Under the pieces are notes generated by a model. It ran no database searches and had not been told where the DNA came from. It worked only from the letters and a program-made list of their open reading frames with translations. 21,452 nt of DNA from Paulinella micropora (lineage: Eukaryota; Cercozoa; Imbricatea; Euglyphida). Made by a program: the position numbers and the translations under genes. The number at the start of each line of letters is the position of its first letter. Position 1 is the stretch's first letter. This document shows, in pieces, positions 1 to 10,653 of the stretch. Location: NCBI GenBank assembly GCA_009731375.1, contig BJOX01000147.1, forward strand, positions 236,691 through 258,142, read 5' to 3'.

Positions 1-429
1 GGGGGGGGGGGGGGGGGGGGGGGAAATGGAAATTGTGAAACCCCCCCCCCCTCCCACCATTTCCGCACCCCTGTCGGAATAAATCGGTTTGTGTGTACCA
101 GGAGGAGTTGGGAGCTCATATTTGCAGGGTGCCTAGCCCCAGACTCGATGTTGATGCTGACGTAATTTTTTTGAAATTCACGCAAATATTTGCGTGAGTG
201 TCCTGAATGCCAAAGTTGGTTTTTTGGCCTAGTTTTTGCAACCCCTGTCCCATAAATCATCTTGATGCTAGTATAACTTTTTTGGATTTCAGGCAATATT
301 TGCGTTAGGGGAGTGTCCTGAATGCGAAAATTCCTTCCGTCGGAATGAATCATGGTTTGTGGGAACCAGGAGGAGTTGGGAGCTCATATTTGCAGGGTGG
401 CTAGCCCTAGACTCGATGCTGATGCTGAT

Positions 430-462
<33 letters not shown>

Positions 463-617
463 CACGCAAGCGTTTGCGTAAGGGGAGTGTCCTGAAGGCC
501 GAAATTCCTTGTTGTCAGAATGAGAGGAAAAGTGACCTTGGGAAGAGAGAGGGGGGGGGGGAAGGGGGGGTGCGCGAAGCGCACTGCAAACCATACTTTC
601 AGGTGGCGCAGCCCCTA

Positions 618-671
<54 letters not shown>

Positions 672-898
672 GTTGTTGTTATTAGGGAGTACATAGGCCT
701 TCGGTCCCTTTCCATGGGCTGATTGGTATAAAGCTCCTAGAGTAATGTTCTATGCCGTCACTTCCTTTATTCCACCGACTGGTGTGGAGACTTTCCTTAT
801 GGAATGGAGGACTGGATGCACATGGCCTTTTGGCTCAGCAATCGGCAGGAGATACATTACATTTATTATTATTATTATTATTATTATTATCATTATTA

Positions 899-970
<72 letters not shown>

Positions 971-1139
971 GGGAGTACATAGGCCATCGGTTCCTTCCAT
1001 GGGCTGATTGGTATAAAGCTAGAGTAATGTTCTATGCCGTCACTTCCTTTATTCCACCGATTGGTGTGGAGACTTTCCTTATGGAATGGAGGATTGGATG
1101 CACATGGCCTTTTGGCTCAGCAATTGGCAGGAGATACAC

Positions 1140-1202
<63 letters not shown>

Positions 1203-1640
1203 CCCTGAAATGTTGGTGAAGGGGTTGGGGGGTTTGGGGGCAGGGGGAAAATGAAAATTGTGAACCCCCCCACCCCCACCCCATTTCGGCACCCCTGTCG
1301 AATAAATCATGCTTTGTGGGAACCAGGAGGAGTTGGGAGCTCATATTTGCAGGGTGGCTAGCCCCAGACTCGATGTTGATGCTGATATAATTTTTTTTGG
1401 AATTCACGCAAATATTTGCGTTAGGGAATGTCCTGAATGCCAAAATTCCTTTTTTTTTGGGCTTTTTTTTGCACCCTCCATCGGAATAAATCATGGTTTG
1501 TGGGAACGAGGAGGATTTGAGAGCTCATATTGGCAAGGTGGTTAGCCCCAGACTCGATCTTGATGCTGGTATATTTTTTTCGGAATCCACGCAAATATTT
1601 GCGTTAGGGAGTGTCCTGCATGCCAAATTTCCTTGTTTTT
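1..1640 (+). repeat. Interspersed degenerate repeat family 1 (about 170-220 bp unit)
   Basis: A unit recurs with the order G-run, 'aaaattgtgaa', C-run, 'cacccctgtcggaataaatc', 'gaaccaggaggagttgggag', 'gactcgatgttgatgctga', 'acgcaaatatttgcgt', 'gagtgtcctgaatgc'. Copies lie near 15-235, 337-510, 1240-1450 and 1475-1640, with a shortened copy around 240-336. Copies differ by point changes and by the length of T, G and C homopolymers. Each contains the short palindrome ACGCAAATATTTGCGT or a variant. No ORF is conserved between copies, so this is probably a non-coding repeat and not a gene family. Confidence 0.75.
617..1202 (+). repeat. ATT microsatellite with two embedded copies of repeat family 2
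   Basis: Three (ATT)n blocks (about 617-684, 862-969 and 1140-1202) enclose two copies of a unit of about 170 bp, at 685-861 and 970-1139. The unit starts 'gggagtacataggcc', contains 'ttctatgccgtcacttcctt' and 'ggccttttggctcagcaat', and ends 'ggcaggagatac'. The copies are roughly 95% identical. The alternation (microsatellite-unit-microsatellite-unit-microsatellite) suggests tandem duplication of a composite unit. Long Ile, Leu or Asn runs read from these blocks are translation artefacts. Confidence 0.8.
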
Positions 1641-1654
1641 TTGGCAGTACTTGC

Positions 1655-2005
1655 CGGTGCCTCCGGCAATTGAACGTACCCTGTCGACGGGGCAGGGAAG
1701 GTCCGGGGGGCCCTCCCCCCGGGAACTCCAGCCCTGTGATTGTACGTACCCGTTCTGGTCGCGGGTGGCACCCACACCTGAAAATTGAGGTTTTTTGCCA
1801 CCAGGCGCCCTTTGCGGCACATCTGGCAATTCAATGTACCCTGTCGAAGGGAAAGGAGGGGTCCGGGGGAGCCCTGCGATTGTACGTACCCGTTCTGGTC
1901 GCGGGTGGCACCCACACCTGAAAATAGAGGTTTTTGCCACCAGGCGCCCTTTGCGGCACCTCCGGCAATTCAACGTACCCTGTCAAAGGGAAAGGGGGCG
2001 GGAGG
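1655..2005 (+). repeat. GC-rich minisatellite, period 139 bp, running into an assembly gap
   Basis: The phrase 'gccaccaggcgccctttgcg' begins at 1797 and again at 1936, a period of 139. An earlier diverged copy starts near 1655, offset 160 because of an extra GC-rich insert. Each unit carries 'caattcaacgtaccctgtcg', 'tgtacgtacccgttctggtc' and 'gcgggtggcacccacacctg'. The third copy degenerates into a G-run and is cut by the N gap, so more copies may be hidden there. No coding signal is conserved. Confidence 0.8.
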
Positions 2006-2026
2006 GGGGGGGGGGGGGGGGCGGGG

Positions 2027-2407
2027 NNNNNNNNNNNNNNNNNNNNNNNNNNNNNNNNNNNNNNNNNNNNNNNNNNNNNNNNNNNNNNNNNNNNNNNNNN
2101 NNNNNNNNNNNNNNNNNNNNNNNNNNNNNNNNNNNNNNNNNNNNNNNNNNNNNNNNNNNNNNNNNNNNNNNNNNNNNNNNNNNNNNNNNNNNNNNNNNNN
2201 NNNNNNNNNNNNNNNNNNNNNNNNNNNNNNNNNNNNNNNNNNNNNNNNNNNNNNNNNNNNNNNNNNNNNNNNNNNNNNNNNNNNNNNNNNNNNNNNNNNN
2301 NNNNNNNNNNNNNNNNNNNNNNNNNNNNNNNNNNNNNNNNNNNNNNNNNNNNNNNNNNNNNNNNNNNNNNNNNNNNNNNNNNNNNNNNNNNNNNNNNNNN
2401 NNNNNNN
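2027..2407. other. Assembly gap (381 N)
   Basis: A run of N directly after a G-rich homopolymer. Nothing can be said about its content. ORFs drawn across it are meaningless. Confidence 0.99.
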
Positions 2408-2491
2408 TATCGTCAATTCTTCGTACTCCCCTCACGGGTGAGACGATGGAGGCGCATGTGCAGATTTGCATCAGCCATTGACAGAGAAGCA

Positions 2492-2492
2492 C

Positions 2493-2551
<59 letters not shown>

Positions 2552-2695
2552 CTACTATTACTATTATTATTATTATTATTTTTATTATTTTTATTATTTT
2601 TATTATTTATTATTATTATTTATTATTATTATTATTATTATCATTATTATTATTATTATTATTATTTTTATTACCTCCATTATTATCATTATCAT
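2492..2695 (+). repeat. ATT/TTTA microsatellite
   Basis: About 200 bases of ATT triplets with interspersed TTTATT and ATC variants. It lies just upstream of the first recognisable exon of the low-complexity gene and could be part of an upstream intron or promoter region. The only other sequence between the gap and this block is about 85 bases (2408-2491) with no recognisable feature. Confidence 0.85.
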
Positions 2696-2709
2696 AACCA
2701 TCAGCCAAA

Positions 2710-3837
2710 ATGTATCTGCACACAGGCAGCCCCGCTGGTCCGAACGACAAGATCAACGAGGATGATCAGGGGAAAGCAAAGTCTGGAGATAGTGATGAGG
2801 GAAAAGCTGGAGACAATGACGGGAAAAGGCGCGATGCTCAAAATGGGCCGCAAGATGGTGATGGGCAGAAAGGCGGACAAGACGACGGTGTTGGCCAAGG
2901 GGGCAAGGGTGGGGCGGTGGGTCGTGATGCAGATGCAGATGCAGATGCTTCAAGCAGGTATTCAATCTTCAATTTCCATTTGTCCATTATGCATGGTTCA
3001 TTATTTTCTATTCATTCTTGATTACTGTTTCTTTATTGTTCATTCTTTTATTATTCAGTAGACATTTTTCACTTATTATTCGTTTTCATCATCTGGGTAC
3101 AGAGCTGCGTTACTTAGTAACAGCGGGTCGGGCTATTGATCATTCATGCTTCATCCTCCATTATTGCTTATTGCTGATTGATTATTGATTCTTGATTATC
3201 CATCATTCATTATGGCTGATATGGGCATAGAGCCGCCTCGCTCAGTGACAGCGTGTCGGGCCGCGGCTCTGGCAAAGGGGCAAAGCAGGATAAGGAGCAG
3301 AAGCCAGACCAGGCCAACCAGGCGTCCACAAGCAGTGGAAAATATGGCGACGACGATGGTGGAAAGGGGAGCGAGGACGATGGCGGGAAAGGAAGCGATG
3401 GACATCAAGGTGGGAAAGAACCTGATCACCAGACTGCTGGCTCGCACAGCGGCGGCAAGCAAGCCAAGAGCAGAAACAGTGACTCATCAAGCAGGTACCA
3501 GGTCCGGTCTGTGCGAGATAGCAGAAATAGGGGCAAGGACGTTGATGGGAAAGGAGCGGATGATGGCGAGGAGGATGTGGATGGGAAAGGAGCGGATGAT
3601 GGCGGCAAGGCAAGCCACGACGATGGAGGAAAACAGACCGGGGAAGACCGAGACGGGTCAGGGCCAAAGGACGCAAGCGGTTCAGGACCAAAGGACGGAG
3701 ATGGAGCAGGAGGAAAGGACGGAGGCGGTTCAGCCAGCCAGCGACATGAAGAGGAAGATCCAGATCAGGGCAAGGTTCACAAGATTGTTTATTGACCTTG
3801 TTTAATCTATCTATATAAAGTGCTGATAGACCAAACA

Positions 3838-3868
<31 letters not shown>

Positions 3869-3991
3869 ATCTAAAGCGCTAATAGACAAACATCTATCTA
3901 TCTATCTATCTATCTATCTATATCTAAAGCAGACAAACATCTATCTATCTATCTATCTATCTATCTACTATCTATCTATCTAGCTATCTAG

Positions 3992-4031
<40 letters not shown>

Positions 4032-4070
4032 ATCTAAAGCGCTAATAGACAAACATCTATCTATCGATCG

Positions 4071-4101
<31 letters not shown>

Positions 4102-4114
4102 CATCCATCTATCC

Positions 4115-4169
<55 letters not shown>

Positions 4170-4247
4170 CTCTCTCTCTCCCTCTCTCTCTCTATATATA
4201 TATAAATATATATATATATAAATAAAATCTATCTATCTATCTATCTA

Positions 4248-4299
<52 letters not shown>

Positions 4300-4355
4300 A
4301 TCTATGTATCTACCTACCTATCTATCTACAGTGCTGGTAGACCAAACAAATCTAC

Positions 4356-4391
<36 letters not shown>

Positions 4392-4457
4392 ATATCTATC
4401 TATATATCTATCTATCTATCTATCTACCTACCTACCTACCTATCTATCTATCTATCC

Positions 4458-4488
<31 letters not shown>

Positions 4489-4538
4489 CATCTATCTACC
4501 TACCTGCCTATCTCATAAAAGTGCTGATAGACCAAACA

Positions 4539-4582
<44 letters not shown>

Positions 4583-4603
4583 CATCCATCCATCCATCCA
4601 TCC

Positions 4604-4638
<35 letters not shown>

Positions 4639-4647
4639 GATCGATCG

Positions 4648-4678
<31 letters not shown>

Positions 4679-4695
4679 CATCTATCCATCCATCC

Positions 4696-4726
<31 letters not shown>

Positions 4727-6506
4727 CATCCATCCGTCCGTCCGTCCATTTATGTATTCAAATAATGTACATATGTCAGGCTGCTTCTCAGAGCGAGGGC
4801 AAGCAGGGCAAAGGAAAACGTAAAGACGATACAGTCTCTTCGGGACGGTATGGATCGTCTGCCCGGTACTATCCAAGAAGTAGAAAAGGCAGCGGGAAAA
4901 ATGCTGGCCAGGGAAGTGGAGAAGACGTGGGGAGCGAGGACAATGGTGGTGGGAGAGGAAGTGAGGACGACATGGGGAAAGCAAGCGAGGATAATGGTGG
5001 TGGGAGAGGAAGTGAGGGCGACATGGGGAAAGGAAGCGAGGACAATGGTGGTGGGAAAGGAAGTGGAGATGACATGGGGAAACGAAGCGATGACAATGGT
5101 AAAGGAAGTGAGGACGACATGGGGAAAGCAAGCGAGGACATTGGTGGTGGAAAAGGAAGTGGAGACGACATGGGAAAAGGAAGCGAGGACATTGATGGTG
5201 GGAAAGGAAGTGGAAACGACATGGGGACAGCAAGCGAGGACGATGGCGGGAAGCGAAGTAAGGGCCACGGTGGAAAGCGAAGTGAGGACGATGTGGGAAA
5301 AGGAAGAGAGGACGATGTTGGGACAGGAAGGGAGGACAATGGCGGGAAAGGAAGTGAAGGCGATGGTGGAAGAGGCAACCGAAATCAAGGCGGTAAGGCT
5401 GTGGAAGAAGAAGAAGAAGAGGATCCGGATGATCAGACTGGCTCAAAACGCGATGGGAAAGACGCAGGCAAGGACAGGGACAAAACAAAGGATGGAGGAA
5501 AAGATGGAAAATCTGAAGATAAGAAGGCCAAGGGAGGAAAGTATTATGCTTCTGCCCAGTATCACAGGTCACTCACTATTGTTATATTGTATTGTATTGT
5601 ATTGTATTGTATCGTATTGTATTGTATCGTATTGTATTGCATTGTATTGTATTTTACCGTATCGTATCGTATCGTATCGTATTATATCGTTTGTACTGTG
5701 TTGTGTAGACAAGACGCTTTCATCAAGCCTGATAACCACTTGTATTGTATTGTATTGTATTGTATGGCATTGTATTGTATTCTATTATATTGTACTGCAT
5801 TGTACTGTATTGTACTGTATTGTACTGTATTGTACTGTGTTATACTGTATTATACTGTATTGTATTGTATTGTATTGTACTATATTGTACTGTATTGTAC
5901 TGTATTGTGCTGTATTGTATTCTACTGTATTGTACTGTCTTGTACTGTATTACTGTATTGTACTGTCTTGTACTTTATTATTGTATTGTACTGTCTTGTA
6001 CTGTATTATTGTATTGTACTGTATTGTACTGTATTGTACTGTATTCTACTGTTTTGTTTAGGCAAGACGCTTTCGTCACCCTGATAATCAGCTGTACTGT
6101 ATTGTATTGCATTGTATTCGATTGTATTGCATTGTATTTCATCCTATTGTATTTGGTTGTGTATTTGGTTGTACTGTACTACAGAGATACGACGTTTTCA
6201 TTAACCATGATAACCAGTTGGCATGTACTGTATTGTGCTGTATTGTATTTGTATTTGTTGTATTGCATTGTATTGCATTGTATTGTATTCTATTGTATTG
6301 TATTTCATTTTATTGTATTTGATTGTATCGTACTGAGAGACATAGCGTTTTCATCAACCATGATATGCACTTGGCACGTTTTGTATTGTATTGTTTTATT
6401 GTGTAGACATGACGTTTCCATCAACGCTGATCAGTTGGTCGACAGAAAACTAAGTTCAAACATAGCTTCTTCTTCTTCTCCTTCCTCTTCTTCTTCTTCT
6501 TCTCCT

Positions 6507-6545
<39 letters not shown>

Positions 6546-6581
6546 TCTTCTTCCTCTTCTTCTTCCTCCTCCTCTTCTTCT

Positions 6582-6616
<35 letters not shown>

Positions 6617-6772
6617 ATCATCTTCTTCTTCTTCTTCTTCTTCTCTGGCAAGTAGCTTGAACGACAACAATGTGCTGATAAAGGAACAAGATAATGATAA
6701 AGAAAGCCCTACAAAGTCGAAGAAGGGGAACGATGGCAAAGGACAAGGGAGACCCCCGCTGCAGCTCAACAC

Positions 6773-6803
<31 letters not shown>

Positions 6804-7208
6804 AACAACAATAACAACAACAACAACAACAACAATTACAACAACAACAACAACAACAACAACAATAACAACAACAACAACAATAACAACAACAACAACA
6901 ACAACAACAACAAGAGCAAGAAAGGCGCAGATGCGGCTTCTGCATCATCCAGACCAACAAAAGGCAGGAACAAATATGAGCGTTATACAAGCGAGTCTTC
7001 CTGGTACAATCCTTCAGGGTTTGACGGAAGGGAAAGCCAGTCATGGCATAATTCTTACCCTTCTGCACAGCCCCCGCCAAGCAGCAGTGACACTGACAGC
7101 AGTGCATATCGACCATATCAAAGTTACACCCCTGATTACCCTACTGGCAACAGCTTTGCATATCAACCATATCAACCATATCAACGTTACCCTGAATTTG
7201 TAGGTTAA
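2710..7208 (+). CDS. Disordered low-complexity protein gene, four-exon model
   Basis: I do not recognise this protein. Proposed exons are 2710-2957, 3246-3774, 4780-5567 and 6407-7208. The introns begin gtattc, gttcac and gtcact, and end ctcag, gtcag and gtgtag. Splice phases are 2, 0 and 2, and the summed length of 2367 is divisible by three (788 residues). Exons 1-3 encode Gly/Lys/Asp/Glu/Ser-rich sequence. Exon 3 has about ten units of roughly 16 residues of the type [17 protein letters not shown]. Short SSxRY...RxR motifs recur. Exon 4 encodes a long Ser run, a long Asn run, then a Tyr/Pro-rich tail with repeated YQPYQ, and stops at TAA. No globular domain or membrane segment is visible. 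No signal peptide follows the Met at 2710. An AG at 2724-2725 would allow an earlier first exon, so the start is uncertain. Confidence 0.55.
3095..3261 (+). repeat. Duplicated exon 2 head inside intron 1
   Basis: A segment of about 40 bases at 3095-3134 (key words 'agagctgcgttacttag|taacagcgggtcggg') is a diverged copy of 3222-3261 ('agagccgcctcgctcag|tgacagcgtgtcggg'). The second copy holds the proposed splice acceptor and the start of exon 2. The first copy has TAG where the real acceptor has CAG, and looks like a decayed duplicate of the acceptor region. Confidence 0.6.
3817..4747 (+). repeat. CTAT tetranucleotide satellite with an embedded recurring 22-mer (intron 2)
   Basis: About 900 bases of (CTAT)n with CCAT, CGAT and TA variants. 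They are interrupted by copies of AAAGTGCTGATAGACCAAAC or degenerate forms, at about 3817, 3873, 3926 (shortened), 4036, 4328 and 4518. The block lies within the proposed second intron (3775-4779). The long 'IYLS' reading frames are artefacts of the tetranucleotide. Confidence 0.85.
4925..5390 (+). repeat. Coding minisatellite of exon 3 (about 48-bp units)
   Basis: Units of roughly 45-50 bases contain 'gaagtgaggacgacatgggg' and 'agcgaggacaatggtggtgg'. They encode alternating GxGSEDD-M and GKxSEDNGGG blocks. Copies differ mostly by point changes that keep the Gly/Ser/Asp/Lys composition. One copy lacks part of the unit (around 5090-5110) without breaking the frame. Confidence 0.8.
5581..6406 (+). 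repeat. TATTG/TACTG pentanucleotide satellite with four exon-head copies (intron 3)
   Basis: The intron is mostly TGTAT/TACTG pentanucleotides. Four diverged copies of the first ~35 bases of exon 4 are embedded at 5709, 6062, 6187 and 6340; the exon itself starts at 6407. All follow an AG and share the pattern 'gacgctttcatcaacc-tgata-cagttg'. If each AG were used, each copy would read in the same phase as exon 4: R(Q/Y/H)DxFIxxD and variants. The pentanucleotide stretches are non-coding. Confidence 0.75.
6469..6912 (+). repeat. Coding TCT (Ser) and AAC (Asn) microsatellites in exon 4
   Basis: A TCT/TCC block at about 6469-6645 encodes a long Ser run, and an AAC/AAT block at about 6769-6912 encodes a long Asn run, both in the proposed exon 4 frame. 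Between them is a charged linker. The frame stays open across both, which supports translation. A long frame is also open on the opposite strand (a poly-Glu/Leu reading), so this alone is not proof. Confidence 0.85.
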
Positions 7209-7338
7209 GATGATGATTTCGCTTTTGGACACCAGAATTTATATATTCGGAACTCTAAACTACGTAGCCTATGATTCAATTTTACTCGTGCGCCGGTTTG
7301 TTTGTGTGTTTGTTTAGGCTCATTTTTTGTTTGTTTGT

Positions 7339-7383
<45 letters not shown>

Positions 7384-8090
7384 TTTGCGTATGTCTGTGT
7401 CTGTGGCTGTTTGTTTGTGCGCTTGTTTGTTTGCTGTTTTCTTTGTTTGCTATTTATTATCCAGCTGCGAGAAGATATATAGACTTTTACAGGTACTTGA
7501 AGTTTGCATGCGACATTCTTCGCCTATCAATTTTCTTACAGATACATAATATTCCTAAAACAGTAGGTATTGATATTAATAACATATCGTAAAACAGGGG
7601 GTTGATAATAGATGGTTGAGGAGTTAAGGTCATGACTCAGTATATATTACGTAGTATTAATATTTATGATTCTACAAGACTCATGATTTTTTTATAAAAA
7701 GCTTACAGTAAAGGATAATTTCATAGCAATCCTCAAATGTAATATTAATGACGTGCAAATATTACGAAACGAAAGAAGAATGTATTGCTGTTAAGATAAG
7801 TAATATTTATAAAAGCCGGGTCGTCACGCTGCGGAATTTTTTTTGTGACTATTACTAAGGAATGTCGGCAGGCCGGGCCAGACAACTCTATAATGTTTCC
7901 AACCATCTGTGATTGAACGGCTGAGGCTAAAAGGGTAAATTACTACTGCTGTCAATATGAGACATGACTGTAATATTGTGTACCCGGTAAATCTGACATT
8001 TTTAATATCTGCTTGCTTTTCAGTAACTGCTTCTTTTGACGGCATCGCCGGGCCACAAGGACGCTTCTGGAATTCCGAAGTCAGACAGTA
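7209..8090. other. Intergenic region, no gene seen
   Basis: 880 bases between the tail-to-tail host genes. It holds GTTT repeats at 7300-7345, a (TC)n tract at 7345-7382, and more AT-rich single-copy sequence from 7440 to 8090. It presumably contains the 3' ends of both flanking transcripts. No convincing ORF, tRNA or known RNA was recognised. Confidence 0.6.
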
Positions 8091-10117
8091 TCACATGACA
8101 TGGCATGCGTCGATATGGGCTGGCTCGGGGACCATGATGCGGTCAGGAAAGAGGCTTGCCATATCCGCATAAGTGGCATTTCGACAAAGTGAAAGGTCGA
8201 GGCTCTTCGTAGCACACTTGAGCTGTCGCAGCAAAGCAAGGTTAGCCAAACCAGCGCAAGTAATATCTTCACAGTAGTTGAGGTCGAGATGCTCGAGGTC
8301 ATGTAGTGCAGAAAGATAAGCCAGACCCACGTCAGTGATGCGCAAACGTGCAAGCCCGAGTCGCTGGAGGCTGCGCACGCCGGAGAGGTGAGCCAAACCC
8401 GCATCAGTGATACGACAAAATTCCAGGTCGAGCTGTTGGAGTCCGTGCAATCGGAAAAGGTGAGCTAAACCCGCGTTAGTAAAATTTCGAGAAAAGCGGA
8501 GGTCGAGGTGCTGAAGGCTCTGGAGTGCGGGAAGAGCACGTAAAACTGCGTCAGGGATGGAGGTACACCAGGAAAGGTTGAGGTATTGGAGGCTGTGCAA
8601 TGCAGAAAGGTTAGCAAAATTCGCTTCAGTGAAATGATGACAGTAGCTGAGGTCGAGGTGCTGGAGGCGGTGCAAACGAGAAAGGTGAGCAAAATCCGCG
8701 TCCGAGAAAAACGAAAACGAAAATCTGGGTAGCTTGAGGTGCTGAAGGTTGTGCAATCGAGAAAGGCGAGCTAAACCCACGTTAGTGATGGAGCTGGAAA
8801 AGCCGAGGCTGAGGTGCCGGAGCTCGCGCAGTCCGGAAAGGTGAGCAAAAACCCGCATCAGTGACTTCTGCAAATCTAAAAGTAGGATTTCGAAGCAAAA
8901 AGATCAGATGCTCTCCTTTTGTACAAGGACCAAGCTCAAGATGCTGGAGGCAGTGCAGCCCGGCAAGATGACCCAAACCAGCGTCAGTGATTGCATAGCA
9001 TCCACTGAGGACGAGGCGCTGGAGCCGTTGCAGTCTGGAAAGGTGAGTCAAACCCAGATCAGTGATGTGTACACAACACCCGTCCTTTAGACAACTGCGA
9101 AACTCAAGATGCTGGAGGCAGCGCAGTCCAGTGATCGCATAAGAGCATACTGAAGATAAGGCTCTGGAGCCTGTGCAGTGTGGAAAGGTGAACCAAAAAC
9201 TCATCAGTGATATTTATACAACTGTCAAACTCAAGATACTGGAGCCAGGGCAGTGAAACAAGATGAGCCAAACTTGCATTAGTGATGGATGTAAATCTGG
9301 TAAGTTTAAGGCTCTTGAGCTGCTGCAGCATAGCAAGGCCAGCCATATCAGGGACGAACTGGGATGTAGAGCGTTCAAGAGGTACTCCCATTACCTTAAT
9401 ATTCTTTCTCCAGCCGCCAAAGCCAAGGTGCTCGAGGCTGCGCAGTCTAGCAAGATGAGCCAAACCCGCTACAGTGATCGAAAGACATCCTCTGAGGTTT
9501 TGGAGACCGCGCAGTCCAGCAAGATGAGCCAATCCCTCGTCAGTGATTCTGGAGCATGTTCGGAGGTCGAGATGCTGGAGGCCGCGCAGTCCAGCAAGCC
9601 GAGCTAAACCTGTGTTTGTGATGGCTTTACATTCACTCAGGTCTAGATGCTGCAAGCCGTGCATTCCAGAAAGGTGAGCCAAACCCGCATCAGTGATGTT
9701 TCTCACACAACCGCGAAGCTCGAGATGCTGGAGGCCGTCCAGTGCAGAAAGATAAGCCAAACCTGCGACAGTGATAAGTTCACAGTCACTCAGGTCCCGG
9801 CGCTGGAGACCGCGCAGTCCGGAAATATAAGCCAAGCCCGCGTCGGTTATGAGGTGACAATGGTTGATGTGCACGAGGTCGCGTGGTTGGAAAAGAAGAG
9901 CCGCCGCTACATCGCTGACAGAGCTGCTTCCACTGACTCGACGCTGGATGCGGCACATTCGAGAAAGATGGCGAACAAGCCGATCAAATTCAGGGATAGT
10001 AAGCATTTTGCGACTGCCGTCACTGACCACAACGATCTCAGAGAATCTCACCTCGGTGTCCTTCCACACCATCCATACTGCAGTTGAAACCTGTGCACAT
10101 ACACGCATGAGAGGCAC
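8091..10117 (-). pseudogene. Leucine-rich-repeat protein (F-box/LRR type), two frameshifts
   Basis: About 20 or more LRRs of 24-25 residues are read on the minus strand. The pattern is LxxLxxLQHLDLSxCxxITDAGLAHL, the cysteine-containing type found in FBXL proteins and in many bacterial and protist LRR proteins. Three overlapping frames carry the repeats: 10117-9104, 9204-8782 and 8873-8091. One extra base lies near 9150 and one in a T5 run near 8855; removing both gives 2025 bases, 674 codons plus stop. Near 9150 a repeat also seems to lack about 24 bases in frame. The N-terminal ~90 residues (from 10117) have no clear LRR. The broken frame may be a pseudogene or two indel errors in the assembly. 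LRRs of this type usually bind protein partners; the substrate is unknown. Confidence 0.7.
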
Positions 10118-10653
10118 TTAGTCGCCACTTCAGAGCACTTTGACCTTGAACTTTCCTATTGTCACGAGATGTTCCTAGTTCTTAAGTACATTTCAACAAT
10201 CGCTTCAAGCGCTTCGTTCCAAAAGCCTTTGATGCGCGCTTTCAAGTGAGCCATGGCATTAGTAATGGTACGCAAGAATGAGAACCAAAAGCTCAAATTG
10301 ATTGCTCGTCGTACTTAAGAGCTAGAAATTTGTCATAGCATTCCGTGTCTCCATGCTTGCTTTCATTTCTCAGGAATGGGTCTCATTTAAAATCGCTTTT
10401 TTCCCTAAGCTTTCTGAGGAAGACTCTCTACGCAATATGAATTCAGAATTCATCTCTTGAAAAACAAGAATTTAAGCTCATGGTCATACTATCAACGCCT
10501 TCTAAGCGAGATCCTTTCATACCCACCAAGTTGTTGAGCTGATGCGAAAATTAGAGCAAGCGAAGAATAACATTTTGAGAAGTCACTTATGAAACAAAAG
10601 CAAGCAGCGAGTGCAACAGGGCGTTGGTTTTGTGCGAGCGCTAGCATTCATAC
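10118..10653. other. Gap between F-box-like segment and LRR region
   Basis: 536 bases with no credible ORF. It could be an intron of the F-box/LRR gene: on the minus strand the F-box frame ends close to a GTATGA donor-like site near 10652, and an acceptor-like 'tgtatgtgcacag' lies just inside the LRR frame near 10100. This is a suggestion only; no branch or conservation evidence is available. Confidence 0.35.

Noticed and set aside
745-1254. Long plus-strand frame with poly-Ile stretches
   Set aside because: It is a reading of ATT microsatellite and family 2 repeats; the same repeats are open in several frames on both strands.
1934-3061. Frame of about 375 codons crossing 2027-2407
   Set aside because: Most of it is N, and the rest is microsatellite plus a wrong frame of exon 1.
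4304-4765. 'IYLSIYLS' protein
   Set aside because: Artefact of (CTAT)n, which is open in every frame.
4718-5572. Minus-strand frame of 284 codons opposite exon 3
   Set aside because: Pro/His/Leu-rich reading of a repeat array that is open in several frames; it lacks the splice-phase support of the plus strand.
6431-6835. Minus-strand poly-Leu/poly-Glu frame
   Set aside because: Antisense reading of the Ser- and Asn-coding microsatellites.
7340-7385. CRISPR-like or tandem repeat array
   Set aside because: Simple (TC)n and (GTTT)n only; no spacers. No CRISPR array was seen anywhere in the window.
9263-10087. Plus-strand frames opposite the LRR gene
   Set aside because: Antisense shadows of regular LRR codons; the repeats make sense only on the minus strand.
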